Positions 25,105 to 33,494 of a stretch of DNA of 36,762 nt are shown in pieces. The stretch spans positions 1 through 36,762 of the forward strand of contig JAJUHJ010000019.1 of the NCBI GenBank assembly GCA_029279965.1, given 5' to 3'. The stretch's first letter is position 1, and every line of letters starts with the position of its first letter. The notes beneath the pieces are model-generated. The model was not told the origin of the DNA and searched no databases. It saw nothing but the letters and a program-made list of their open reading frames with translations. Origin of the DNA: Phyllobacteriaceae bacterium (GTDB taxonomy: Bacteria; Pseudomonadota; Alphaproteobacteria; Rhizobiales; Rhizobiaceae). Position numbers and translations under genes: made by a program.

Positions 25105-26199
25105 CTATGGGTTGCGCGGTGCTTCTTGCCCGGCCTCCGGCGCCTCCGGCGTCTCGGGTTGTTCCTGCATACGAGGAACACGTCGGCGCCTTTCCGGTGT
25201 GCGCCCCTTGACGATGCGTACGCGCTTGACCCGACGGGGGTCCGCGTCCAGCACATGGAATTCGAAGCCCGGAATCGCCTGCACGACCTCGCCGCGCGCC
25301 GGCACGCGGCCGAGCGTGTTGAAAATCATGCCGCCGATGGTGTCTACGTCCTCCTCATGCTCGCCGGCGCCGAAGCCGTCGCCAATCACCTCGGCGACAT
25401 CCTCGATTTCCGCGCGCGCATCGACCAGAAAGATGCCTTCACTCGATTGTTCGATTTTGGGCTCGTCATCGTCGTGCTCATCCTCGATATCGCCGATAAC
25501 CATCTCGACGATGTCTTCCAGCGATACGAGGCCGTCTGTGCCGCCGTATTCGTCGATGACCAGCGCCATCTGGATGCGCCCTGCCTGCATGCGCGCCATC
25601 AGGTCCGATGCCTGCATGGACGGCGGGACGAAAAGCAGAGGACGCATGATGTTGATTTCGCCGATGGTGCGGGAGAGATCGACATTGCCCAGCGCCAGCG
25701 GCGCGTCGGCGGGCATCTTGCGCGCGCGCCCGTTCTTTTTACGGGAGGCGCGAATGAGGTGCGCCACGACATCGCGGATGTGCACCATGCCGCGCGGATC
25801 GTCGAGGGTTTCCTCGTAGACGGGCATGCGCGAATGCGCGCCGCGCTCGAAAATGTTGAGGAGCTCACCGAGCGTCGTGGAAATCTCCACCGCCTCGATA
25901 TCGGCGCGCGGCACCATAACATCCTCGACGCGCAGCTCGCGCAGGCGCAGGATGTTGTTGAGCATCGCGCGTTCGCCGGGCGAGAAGGAGGCCGTGTCGG
26001 AGGTTTGCTCCGACAATGCGTCGGCCAGGTCTTCGCGCAGCGACGAGCCGTTGCGCACTCCAAAAAAGCTGAAGAGTCTCTGTACCAGCGACGAGCGGCG
26101 CTCGTGCTTGGACCTACTCGATCCTTCATCCCCCTCCGAGGGGGATTCGGCTTCACCATCCGGCACATTGCCGGTAGCGATTGTCAAAACATCTGTCAT
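25105..26199 (-). CDS. CorC/TlyC-family CBS-domain protein (hemolysin C-like)
   Basis: The 364-residue cytoplasmic protein has an N-terminal charged region, then two CBS domains (about 85-235: LRLRELRVEDVMVPRADIEAVEI, HSRMPVYEETLDDPRGMVHIRDVV, INIMRPLLFVPPSMQASDLMARMQAGRIQMALVIDEYGGTDGLVSLEDIVEMVIGDIEDEHD). The C-terminal CorC/HlyC domain follows (about 250-335: YAVEADGR-like IFLVDARAEIEDV, DTIGGMIFNTLGRVPARGEVVQ) and a Pro/Glu-rich tail. Relatives (CorC, TlyC, YbeX) are tied to Mg/Co efflux or ribosome homeostasis. It lacks the DUF21 membrane domain. It lies between ybeY and the lnt-like gene, the standard ybeY-ybeX-lnt order. The Shine-Dalgarno before ATG 26199 is weak. Confidence 0.9.
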   Translation of the reverse strand: MTDVLTIATGNVPDGEAESPSEGDEGSSRSKHERRSSLVQRLFSFFGVRNGSSLREDLADALSEQTSDTASFSPGERAMLNNILRLRELRVEDVMVPRADIEAVEISTTLGELLNIFERGAHSRMPVYEETLDDPRGMVHIRDVVAHLIRASRKKNGRARKMPADAPLALGNVDLSRTIGEINIMRPLLFVPPSMQASDLMARMQAGRIQMALVIDEYGGTDGLVSLEDIVEMVIGDIEDEHDDDEPKIEQSSEGIFLVDARAEIEDVAEVIGDGFGAGEHEEDVDTIGGMIFNTLGRVPARGEVVQAIPGFEFHVLDADPRRVKRVRIVKGRTPERRRRVPRMQEQPETPEAPEAGQEAPRNP

Positions 26200-26226
26200 C
26201 GTTTTTCGGTCGTTTAGCCCCTACAG

Positions 26227-26718
26227 TTAGGCATACGGATCGCTGATCGCAAGACTCTTCAGAGCCTGTTTTTCCAACGATTCCATTTTTTCCGCCTGCT
26301 CCGGCGTCACGTGGTCGTAGCCCAGAAGGTGAAGAAAACCGTGAATCAGGAGATGGCTCAAGTGATGATCGAAGGGTTTTCCTTCGTCTTCGGATTCGCG
26401 AAAAACGGTCTCGAAACCGAGGGCAAGGTCACCCAGATGGTGCGGCTCTTGCAGCGGCGAAAGGCCCGCCGCGGCTGGAAAGGACAGCACGTTTGTGGGG
26501 CTGTCCTTGCCGCGAAAACGCCCATTCAGCATTTGCATATGAGCATCGTCCGTGAAGAGAATCGTCAGCGCTGCCGCTGAAGGCCCCTTCACACAGGACG
26601 ATGCGGCGGCAATCGCCCGCTCTGCGAACGCTTGAAGTTCCTCTTCCTCCGGCCATGCACCGGCCTCGACCAGGCAGTCGATGGCGATGGGCGCAGCCGT
26701 CCTAGCTTCAGCCATCAT
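26227..26718 (-). CDS. ybeY: Endoribonuclease/rRNA maturation factor YbeY
   Basis: The 163-residue YbeY is a zinc metalloprotein needed for 16S rRNA 3'-end maturation and ribosome quality control. The zinc motif is intact (HHLSHLLIHGFLHLLGYDHVTPEQAEKMESLE, with the HGxxHLxGYDH core), as are DAHMQMLNGRFRGKDSPTNVLSFP and LGDLALGFETV. The start ATG 26718 (or the next ATG at 26715) overlaps the phoH stop by eight or more bases, which points to translational coupling and explains the lack of a clear Shine-Dalgarno. It sits between phoH and the corC-like gene, as in most bacteria. Confidence 0.96.
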   Translation of the reverse strand: MMAEARTAAPIAIDCLVEAGAWPEEEELQAFAERAIAAASSCVKGPSAAALTILFTDDAHMQMLNGRFRGKDSPTNVLSFPAAAGLSPLQEPHHLGDLALGFETVFRESEDEGKPFDHHLSHLLIHGFLHLLGYDHVTPEQAEKMESLEKQALKSLAISDPYA

Positions 26719-27706
26719 TTCGTCGCGTCGTCGGCTGGCCTGTGCCCGTCCTGCGGTCGTAGGCGTCAACGATGGCCGCCACAAGCGGATGCCGCACCAC
26801 GTCCTTCTCGTTGAAACGGACGGTGACGATCCCCGCCACATCGCCAAGAACGTCGAGCGCCTCCACCAGGCCTGATTTCGTGTTCGGCGGCAGATCGATC
26901 TGGCTCGGATCACCGGTGACGATCATGCGCCCGTTTTCGCCCAGCCGCGTCAGGAACATTTTCATCTGCATGGGTGTGGTGTTCTGCGCTTCGTCGAGGA
27001 TCACCACGGCGTTGGAAAGCGTGCGCCCGCGCATGAAAGCCAACGGTGCGATCTCGATCACGTCGGCAGCAAGCGCCCGTTCCACCTTGTCGGCCGGCAT
27101 CATGTCGTAAAGCGCGTCATAGAGCGGGCGCAGATAGGGGTCGACCTTCTCGCGCATGTCGCCGGGCAGGAAACCGAGCCGCTCGCCCGCCTCGACTGCC
27201 GGGCGAGACAGCACGATGCGGTCCACCATGCCCCGCTCCAGCAGCATCGCCGCATAGGCGACGGCGAGAAAGGTCTTGCCGGTGCCCGCGGGGCCGATGC
27301 CGAAGACCAGCTCGGCCCGCTCCAGCGCGCGCATATACGCGTCCTGATTGGCCGAGCGCGCGTACACCGTGCGCTTGCGCGTTGAAATCTGCGCGGCGGC
27401 AAGTTTTCCCTTGCCCTCGAAGGTTGGCAAGCTCAACTGGTCGTCCGCAGCTTGCGCCAGGCGGACAGCGCCGTCCACCTCTGAAGGGGAAAGCTCGGTA
27501 CCGGCCTGCACCAGACCGTAAAGATAATCGAGCGCACGGCGTGCCTGCTCGGCGGCCGTCGATTCGCCTTTGATCGCGAGTTGGTTGCCCTTGGAACGGA
27601 TGTCGACCCCAAGCTTCTGTTCTATGCGTGCAAGGTTCTCGTCAAAAGGGCCGTAGAGCGTGCCGGCGAGTTTGTTGTCGTCGAAGGTCAGCACGATATG
27701 TGCCAT
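26708..27706 (-). CDS. PhoH-family ATPase (PhoH-like/YbeZ)
   Basis: The 332-residue P-loop ATPase of the YbeZ/PhoH-like family has an N-terminal KH-like segment (LTFDDNKLAGTLYGPFDENLARIEQKLGVDIRSKGNQLAIKGE). The ATPase core follows: Walker A GIGPAGTGKTFLAVAYA, LSRPAVEAGERLGFLPGDMREKVDPYLRPLYDALYD, Walker B AVVILDEAQNTTPMQMKMFLTRLGENGRMIVTGDPSQIDLP. In Escherichia coli YbeZ works with YbeY in RNA metabolism. The ATG at 27706 has GGGGG 8 bases upstream; a TTG at 27754, overlapping the miaB stop and preceded by GGAGGGA, would add 16 residues and is a real alternative. It lies between miaB and ybeY, overlapping ybeY. Confidence 0.94.
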   Translation of the reverse strand: MAHIVLTFDDNKLAGTLYGPFDENLARIEQKLGVDIRSKGNQLAIKGESTAAEQARRALDYLYGLVQAGTELSPSEVDGAVRLAQAADDQLSLPTFEGKGKLAAAQISTRKRTVYARSANQDAYMRALERAELVFGIGPAGTGKTFLAVAYAAMLLERGMVDRIVLSRPAVEAGERLGFLPGDMREKVDPYLRPLYDALYDMMPADKVERALAADVIEIAPLAFMRGRTLSNAVVILDEAQNTTPMQMKMFLTRLGENGRMIVTGDPSQIDLPPNTKSGLVEALDVLGDVAGIVTVRFNEKDVVRHPLVAAIVDAYDRRTGTGQPTTRRNDG

Positions 27707-27750
27707 GTCCGACGCCCCCGAAGAGGTGTTTGTCAACTGGGTACCGGCTG

Positions 27751-29184
27751 TCAAACGCGTGCTCCCTCCGCGGCCGTCTTCAGGCCTGTTGCCGGGTTCA
27801 TCGGCTCGCCGAACAGGCTGTTGCTGCCAGCATGCGTGATCCTGACGCTGACAATATCGCCGATTCGACCCGCATTTTCATCAACAATCACCGGCTGCAG
27901 CCACGGTGACCGGCCAACGAGCTGACCTTCAAGACGTCCCGGCTTTTCCAAAAGCAGGCTGATTTCCGTTCCAGCAAGGCTCTGCGCGAAGGCGCGTTGC
28001 TGCTCTGTCAGCAGTGCCTGGAGACGCTGTAGACGCTCGTTCTTGGCGGCTTCCTCCACCTGATCGCCCATCTCTGCGCCCGGCGTGCCGGGGCGAGGCG
28101 AATATTTGAAGGAGAATGCCTGCGCATAGGTGACGTCGCGCACGATTTTCATTGTCTCTTCGAAATCGGCTTCGCTTTCACCAGGAAAACCGACGATGAA
28201 GTCTCCCGACATGGCGATGTCGGGGCGGGCAGTGCGAATACGCTCGATGAGGCGCAGGTAGTCGGCCGCCGTATGCCGGCGGTTCATCGCTTTGAGGATA
28301 CGGTCGGAGCCTGCCTGCACCGGCAGATGCAGATAGGGCATCAGTGCCGGCAGATCGCGATGAGCCGCGATAAGCTCGTCATTCATATCGCGCGGATGGC
28401 TTGTGGTGTACCGTAAACGATCGATGCCAGGAATTTCCGCCAGGCGGAAAAGCAGGCGTCCGAGCCCCCATTCCCTTCCGTCTGGTCCCTCGCCATGCCA
28501 GGCATTCACATTCTGGCCCAAGAGCGTGACTTCCCGCACGCCGGACTGCGCCAGCCGTTCGGCCTCGGCAACGATCTGCGCGACGGGGCGGGAAACTTCG
28601 GCGCCGCGCGTGTAGGGCACGACGCAAAAAGTGCAGAACTTGTCGCATCCCTCCTGCACGGTAAGGAAAGCGGTAACCCCGCGGCTTCGCACCGCGTTGC
28701 GCTCGGGCGCGGGCAGATGCTCGAACTTGTCTTCCAGGGCATATTCGGTCTCGACGATCTTTTCACCGGCCCTGGCGCGTTCAACGACAGCGGGCAGGCG
28801 GTGATAGGTCTGCGGCCCGATGACGAGGTCGACCGCCGATGCGCGGCGCAGGATCTCCTGTCCTTCGGCCTGGGCGACGCAACCGGCAACGCCCACGACC
28901 GTCTCGCGGCCCCTGCGCGCCCGCTCGTGTTTGAGTTGCCGGATGCGACCAAGCTCCGAATAGACCTTTTCGGCTGCCTTTTCACGGATATGGCAAGTGT
29001 TGAGGAGGACGAGGTCGGCGTCCTCGATATCGTCGGTGATCCCATAGCCGTCGGCCGCCAGTGCGTCCGCCATGCGCTGGGAATCATAGACATTCATCTG
29101 GCAGCCATAGGTCTTCACGAAGACCTTCTTGTCCTTCGGCGGTTCGACGTCGCCTGAACTTTCCAGCATCGGGTTCTGTTCCAT
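27751..29184 (-). CDS. miaB: tRNA-2-methylthio-N6-dimethylallyladenosine synthase MiaB
   Basis: The 477-residue radical-SAM methylthiotransferase modifies i6A37 of tRNAs. The N-terminal cluster cysteines are in TYGCQMN (C28), NTCHIRE (C64) and AGCVAQ (C102). The radical-SAM motif is GCDKFCTFC (C180, C184, C187). Then come [10 protein letters not shown], the block [50 protein letters not shown] and a C-terminal TRAM domain (about 405-470). All six cluster ligands are present and the length fits MiaB. It lies 52 bases after plsC and directly before phoH, a conserved order; its stop codon adjoins the possible TTG start of phoH. Confidence 0.97.
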   Translation of the reverse strand: MEQNPMLESSGDVEPPKDKKVFVKTYGCQMNVYDSQRMADALAADGYGITDDIEDADLVLLNTCHIREKAAEKVYSELGRIRQLKHERARRGRETVVGVAGCVAQAEGQEILRRASAVDLVIGPQTYHRLPAVVERARAGEKIVETEYALEDKFEHLPAPERNAVRSRGVTAFLTVQEGCDKFCTFCVVPYTRGAEVSRPVAQIVAEAERLAQSGVREVTLLGQNVNAWHGEGPDGREWGLGRLLFRLAEIPGIDRLRYTTSHPRDMNDELIAAHRDLPALMPYLHLPVQAGSDRILKAMNRRHTAADYLRLIERIRTARPDIAMSGDFIVGFPGESEADFEETMKIVRDVTYAQAFSFKYSPRPGTPGAEMGDQVEEAAKNERLQRLQALLTEQQRAFAQSLAGTEISLLLEKPGRLEGQLVGRSPWLQPVIVDENAGRIGDIVSVRITHAGSNSLFGEPMNPATGLKTAAEGARV

Positions 29185-29236
29185 GGAGAGCTAACTAACG
29201 CTTTTCGGTCTTAAAAAACAGGCCAATCTTGCCGCC

Positions 29237-30049
29237 TCATCCGCGTCCGCGCAAAGCAGAAACGAGCAGGCGCCTGACATCGGCTTGTGTCGTCAGGGCA
29301 ATTGCCTTGCGGTCTCCATCCGCCGCAAACGGGATCGGAGCGCCGAAGCGCACCTCCACGTCCAGCGCGCCACGTCGAAGCAGCGACATCAGATGGGGCA
29401 CGAAGTCAACCGCGCCGATCCAGGCAATCGCGCCGCGCTCGCGCCGGTCGAGCGGCAGCCCGTCGGCGCGCATATAGGCGATGGCGACGGGCTGCACCAG
29501 CACGTGATCCGCTTCTATGGCACCGAGTGCGATGCGCGCGGCACCGAACAGCGTACTCTTGAACGGCAGGACACGGCTGCCGTCACCGGTCGTCCCTTCC
29601 GCGAACAGCACCATCGGATCGCCATTGGCAAGCCGTTCGGCAATCTCTCGCGCCTGTTCCGGGGAGGTGCGTTTGCGCTCCCGTTCGACAAAGACCGACC
29701 GCTGCAGACGGGCGAACGTGCCCATTACGGGCCAGCCACGCACATCCGATTTGGCAATGAAATGGATGCCGGTGATCGACCCCAGCACGATGATGTCTGT
29801 CCAGGACACGTGGTTGGAGACGATCAGCAGCGGGCGCTGGGAGGCGGGCGCACCGGAAAGATGAACGCGGATGCCGAGCACTTTCAACGTCAGCCGGTGC
29901 CAAAGCCGGGGCGGGGCACGGTCGCTCCACCAGCCGGTACGCAGCGCGATCTCCTGCACCAGCATCAGCGGCAATGTGTAGCTGGCGATGATGAGGATCT
30001 TGGTCGCAATCCGGATCGCCGTGAAGGTCGCTTTTGTTCTCGCTCCCAT
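29237..30049 (-). CDS. PlsC-family acyltransferase, probably lyso-ornithine lipid acyltransferase OlsA
   Basis: The 270-residue membrane-associated acyltransferase has a hydrophobic N-terminal segment (ATKILIIASYTLPLMLV) and the family motifs NHVSWTD (HX4D, catalytic), FVERERKRT and FAEGTTGDGSRVLPFKSTLF (glycerol-phosphate or lyso-lipid binding), then VQPVAIAY. It transfers an acyl chain from acyl-ACP to a lysolipid. From memory, the plsC-like gene next to miaB in Sinorhizobium is olsA, which completes ornithine lipid; by synteny this may be the same, but 1-acylglycerol-3-phosphate acyltransferase cannot be excluded. The ATG shares one base with the rimI stop (TGATG), so translation is coupled. 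OlsB is not in the window. Confidence 0.85.
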   Translation of the reverse strand: MGARTKATFTAIRIATKILIIASYTLPLMLVQEIALRTGWWSDRAPPRLWHRLTLKVLGIRVHLSGAPASQRPLLIVSNHVSWTDIIVLGSITGIHFIAKSDVRGWPVMGTFARLQRSVFVERERKRTSPEQAREIAERLANGDPMVLFAEGTTGDGSRVLPFKSTLFGAARIALGAIEADHVLVQPVAIAYMRADGLPLDRRERGAIAWIGAVDFVPHLMSLLRRGALDVEVRFGAPIPFAADGDRKAIALTTQADVRRLLVSALRGRG

Positions 30050-30552
30050 CAGCGTTCCTGACGGAGATCCCGGCGCATGACAAGCGCGTTGCCGCGGGGA
30101 GAGCCCGGATTGTCGTAGTAGTCGGGGCGGCGGCCGACTTGCCGGAAACCAAGGCGGCCGTACAGGGCGAGCGCCGCCGTGTTCTTTTCGTCCACCTCCA
30201 GGAAAAGCGCCTCGACGCGCTCCGCATGCAGCATGCGCAACACCGCATCCATGAGAGCACGGCCGATGCCACGGCGGCGATAGGCACGCGCAACGGCGAT
30301 CGTCAGTATCTCTGCCTCGCCGGCCGCTCGCCGGGCCAGAATGAAACCGCAAGGCTCTGCCCGCGCCGTCCCCTCCTCGACCGCCGCAAAACCGATCACG
30401 GCATCCTGCGCAAGCAGGGATTCGAACTCGCTGTCGGTCCAGGGGCGGGCAAAATGCTGCTCGTGGATGGCCGTCAATATCGGGATGTCGTCTGCCTCCA
30501 GGCGGCGGACCATGAAATCCCGGCGCCTGAATGGAGCGAAGGAAAGCGCCAT
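30049..30552 (-). CDS. rimI: RimI-type N-acetyltransferase
   Basis: The 167-residue GNAT-fold enzyme has the acetyl-CoA pocket signature VARAYRRRGIGRALMDAVLRML. Flanking segments match RimI (ILTIAV, EALFLEVDEKNTAALALYGRLGFRQVGRRPDYYDNP). RimI acetylates the N-terminus of ribosomal protein S18 in enterobacteria; in other bacteria its targets are broader. The start at 30552 shares bases with the tsaB stop (TAATG), giving coupled translation; an internal ATG at 30513 (MVRRLEADD) is less likely. The tsaB-rimI pair is conserved. In many rhizobia a fur/mur gene follows rimI, but here plsC follows directly. Confidence 0.93.
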   Translation of the reverse strand: MALSFAPFRRRDFMVRRLEADDIPILTAIHEQHFARPWTDSEFESLLAQDAVIGFAAVEEGTARAEPCGFILARRAAGEAEILTIAVARAYRRRGIGRALMDAVLRMLHAERVEALFLEVDEKNTAALALYGRLGFRQVGRRPDYYDNPGSPRGNALVMRRDLRQER

Positions 30553-31229
30553 TACCGTTCCCTCACCGGCAGTGCGAAAGCGGATTGCGGCTTGGCATCC
30601 GGCGCGCGCAGGTAAAGAGGCCGTGGTTTGCCCCCATTGGGCGGGCGGGCGGCGGCAATGCGTGCATAAAGGGCGATATCCGCCGTCGCGGCGCGGGGGC
30701 CGATGTCCAACGCCCCGCCAGCGGCGAGCGATATCGCTTCCGCCGCGTCTCCGGCCAGCACCGGGTGCTCTGTCCGGGCGATATCGGCAATCTCAGGCAG
30801 CAAGGCGCGCCTGGGTCCGTCATGACAGACGCCCTGCCCATCAAAGCGGGCGATTGCGAGGCTTTCGCCCCGGCCGATCGCGGCAAGCACCGGCCGGTGC
30901 GGGAAGGTTTCCCGGGTTTCAGCGGCAATGGCTTCAAGCGTCGAAACGGCAATCGCCGGAATCTTCAACGCCAATGCAAGACCGCGTGCGGCCGCCACGC
31001 CGACGCGCACGCCGGTGAACGAGCCAGGCCCCACCGACACGGCCACGGCATCGACATCCTCATAGGCAAGGCCGGCATTCGCCAGCGCCTCGCCGACAAC
31101 GGCCATGACATGCTCGGCATGCCCCTTGCCGAGGTCGAGCACTGCCCGCCCCATTTCGTTTTCGGCAGTGGAATCATAAAGGCAGGCTGCGCAGAGCGAT
31201 GAGGCGGTGTCTATGGCGAGGACAATCAT
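30552..31229 (-). CDS. tsaB: TsaB, tRNA threonylcarbamoyladenosine biosynthesis protein
   Basis: The 225-residue TsaB (YeaZ) is an actin-fold pseudo-ATPase scaffold for TsaD and TsaE in forming t6A37 on ANN-decoding tRNAs. Typical segments are MIVLAIDTASSLCAACLYD, HAEHVMAVVGEALANAGLAYEDVDAVAVSVGPGSFTGVRVGVAAARGLAL and PAIAVSTLEAIAAE, with the C-terminal end PRPLYLRAPDAKPQ. The ATG at 31229 gives the family start; an in-frame codon 33 bases upstream is rejected. It lies 36 bases after glcB and overlaps rimI. TsaD and TsaE are not in the window. Confidence 0.95.
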   Translation of the reverse strand: MIVLAIDTASSLCAACLYDSTAENEMGRAVLDLGKGHAEHVMAVVGEALANAGLAYEDVDAVAVSVGPGSFTGVRVGVAAARGLALALKIPAIAVSTLEAIAAETRETFPHRPVLAAIGRGESLAIARFDGQGVCHDGPRRALLPEIADIARTEHPVLAGDAAEAISLAAGGALDIGPRAATADIALYARIAAARPPNGGKPRPLYLRAPDAKPQSAFALPVRER

Positions 31230-31265
31230 GGTTTTTTTCCCGCGCCGCTGCCGGCGAGGCACCGG

Positions 31266-33434
31266 CTAGTTCGCCAGCGCCTTCCTCTCGCGCCGGCGGG
31301 CATGCAGTACCGGTTCCGTATAACCGTTTGGCTGTTCACGGCCCTTGAAGACCAGGTCACAGGCAGCCTGGAACGCAACCGAGCTTTCGAAATCGGGCGC
31401 CATCGCTTCGTAGGCGGGATCACCGGCATTCTGCCGGTCGACGATTTCTGCCATCCGTTTCATGGTCTCCATCACCTCATCGCGGCTGACGATGCCGTGA
31501 TGCAGCCAATTGGCGATGTGCTGGGAGGAAATGCGCAAGGTGGCGCGATCCTCCATCAGACCGACATTGTTGATGTCCGGAACCTTTGAGCAGCCCACGC
31601 CCTGGTCGATCCAGCGCACGACATAGCCGAGTATCCCTTGCGCGTTGTTATCGAGTTCCTGCTTGATCTCCTCAGGCGACCAGTTGGGCCGAATGGCCAC
31701 GGGTATGGAGAGTATGTCGCCAAGCTTCGCCGGCGGCCGCGACTTGAGGCTTTCCTGAACGGCCTTGACGTCGACCTTGTGATAATGGGTCGCATGAAGA
31801 GTGGCGGCGGTGGGTGAGGGCACCCAGGCCGTGTTGGCGCCGGCCTCGGGGTGGCCAATCTTCTGTTCGAGCATTGCCGCCATCAGGTCGGGCATGGCCC
31901 ACATGCCCTTGCCGATCTGCGCGCGGCCGGAAAGCCCGCAGGCAAGGCCGGCGTCCACATTCCAGTTTTCATAGGCGGAAATCCAGGCCGACTGCTTCAT
32001 GTCGCCCTTACGGATCATCGGCCCGGCCTCCATGGATGTGTGAATCTCGTCGCCGGTGCGGTCGAGAAAGCCGGTGTTGATGAAGACCACCCGTTCGCTG
32101 GCCGCACGGATGCACTCCTTGAGATTGACCGTGGTCCGCCGCTCCTCGTCCATGATGCCCATCTTCAGCGTGTTGGCAGGCATGCTGAGCGCCTTCTCGA
32201 CCCGAGCGAAAAGTTCGGCGGCGAACGCCACTTCCTCGGGCCCGTGCATCTTCGGCTTGACGATGTAGACCGATCCAGCCCGGCTGTTCATGCGGCGCCC
32301 GTTGGGTCCGACATCGTGCAAGGCGATCATGGACGTGAACATGGCATCCATGATCCCTTCGGGAACTTCATTACCCTCCCGGTCGAGGATCGCGGGATTG
32401 GTCATCAGGTGGCCGACATTTCGCACCAGCATCAGCGAGCGTCCGGGAAATGCGACCGGCGAGCCGTCCGGCGCTTTCAGATGTTTATCATCGTTCAGCA
32501 CGCGCCTTACGGTCTTCCCGCCTTTTTCGAACGTCTCGGTAAGGTCCCCCTTCATCAGGCCGAGCCAGTTCCGGTAGGCGAGCACCTTGTCCTCGGCATC
32601 CACTGTCGCAACCGAGTCCTCGCAGTCCTGAATTGTGGTCAAGGCTGCTTCAAGGATGACATCGGCTATGGCGGCTTTGTCGGTCCTGCCGATCGGGTGG
32701 TCCGGGTCGATGACGATCTCGATGTGAAGGCCGTTCCTGGCCAGCATGATCCTTTGCGGGCGGTCCGACTCTTCCCCATAGGCCACGAACTGCGCTGGAT
32801 CCTTCAGACCCGCCGTGCCCGCCCCGATGTCGACGGCCAGCCTTCCGTCCTTGATGAACAGACCTGCCGCTTCGGCCCAACTCGCGCCGTCGAGCGGTGC
32901 ACTTTCGTTCAGGAAATCGCGCGCCCAGGCGATCACCTTCTCTCCCCGCCGGGGATTGTATCCACCACCGCGCTCTGCGCCATCGGATTCCGGAATGGCA
33001 TCGGTGCCATAGAGCGCGTCGTAGAGCGAACCCCATCGTGCATTGGCGGCATTGAGCGCATAGCGCGCATTCGTGACCGGCACCACGAGCTGGGGCCCTG
33101 CGGTTTCGGCGATCTCGGGATCGACATTGCTCGTCGTGACGTTGAAATCCGGCCCCTCGGGAAGAAGATAGCCGATTTCGCGCAAGAACGTTTCATAGGC
33201 GTCCAGATCCGTGGGCGCCCCGTGTTCCCGGTGCCAGGCGTCGATCTTTTGCTGCAGGGTGTCGCGCTTTGCCAGCAGAGCCTGGTTCGCCGGCGTGAGT
33301 GTATGCACGATATCCGCGAGCGCTTCCCAAAACGTCTCCGGAGCGACGCCTGTGCCGGGCAAAGCTTCCTGCACCGTGAAATCGTACAAAGCCCGGGAAA
33401 TCTTCAGCCCACTGACATCGACACAATCGCTCAT
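31266..33434 (-). CDS. glcB: Malate synthase G
   Basis: The 722-residue isoform G of malate synthase condenses glyoxylate with acetyl-CoA to malate in the glyoxylate bypass and glycolate use. Length and many blocks match the G form: [106 protein letters not shown]-like block, [48 protein letters not shown], and [50 protein letters not shown] lies 5-6 bases before the ATG. It lies 60 bases after the hydantoinase-like gene and is upstream of tsaB. Isocitrate lyase is not in this window. Confidence 0.98.
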   Translation of the reverse strand: MSDCVDVSGLKISRALYDFTVQEALPGTGVAPETFWEALADIVHTLTPANQALLAKRDTLQQKIDAWHREHGAPTDLDAYETFLREIGYLLPEGPDFNVTTSNVDPEIAETAGPQLVVPVTNARYALNAANARWGSLYDALYGTDAIPESDGAERGGGYNPRRGEKVIAWARDFLNESAPLDGASWAEAAGLFIKDGRLAVDIGAGTAGLKDPAQFVAYGEESDRPQRIMLARNGLHIEIVIDPDHPIGRTDKAAIADVILEAALTTIQDCEDSVATVDAEDKVLAYRNWLGLMKGDLTETFEKGGKTVRRVLNDDKHLKAPDGSPVAFPGRSLMLVRNVGHLMTNPAILDREGNEVPEGIMDAMFTSMIALHDVGPNGRRMNSRAGSVYIVKPKMHGPEEVAFAAELFARVEKALSMPANTLKMGIMDEERRTTVNLKECIRAASERVVFINTGFLDRTGDEIHTSMEAGPMIRKGDMKQSAWISAYENWNVDAGLACGLSGRAQIGKGMWAMPDLMAAMLEQKIGHPEAGANTAWVPSPTAATLHATHYHKVDVKAVQESLKSRPPAKLGDILSIPVAIRPNWSPEEIKQELDNNAQGILGYVVRWIDQGVGCSKVPDINNVGLMEDRATLRISSQHIANWLHHGIVSRDEVMETMKRMAEIVDRQNAGDPAYEAMAPDFESSVAFQAACDLVFKGREQPNGYTEPVLHARRRERKALAN

Positions 33435-33461
33435 TCAAACCTCCGCAGTTGCACCGCCAGC

Positions 33462-33490
33462 GTTTGACCATGCCGGGTGCTGACGGTCAA
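33462..33490 (-). promoter_or_regulatory. Candidate glcB promoter with inverted repeat
   Basis: On the minus strand TTGACC (33490-33485), a 17-base spacer and TCAAAC (33467-33462), 28 bases before the glcB ATG. The same bases form an inverted repeat TTGACC/GGTCAA (33464-33469 and 33485-33490), which could be an operator. The -10 is weak. Confidence 0.4.
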
Positions 33491-33494
33491 TCAT

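Noticed and set aside
31851-33467. A 538-codon plus-strand frame opposite glcB
   Set aside because: Antisense shadow of malate synthase G; no domain or start signal.
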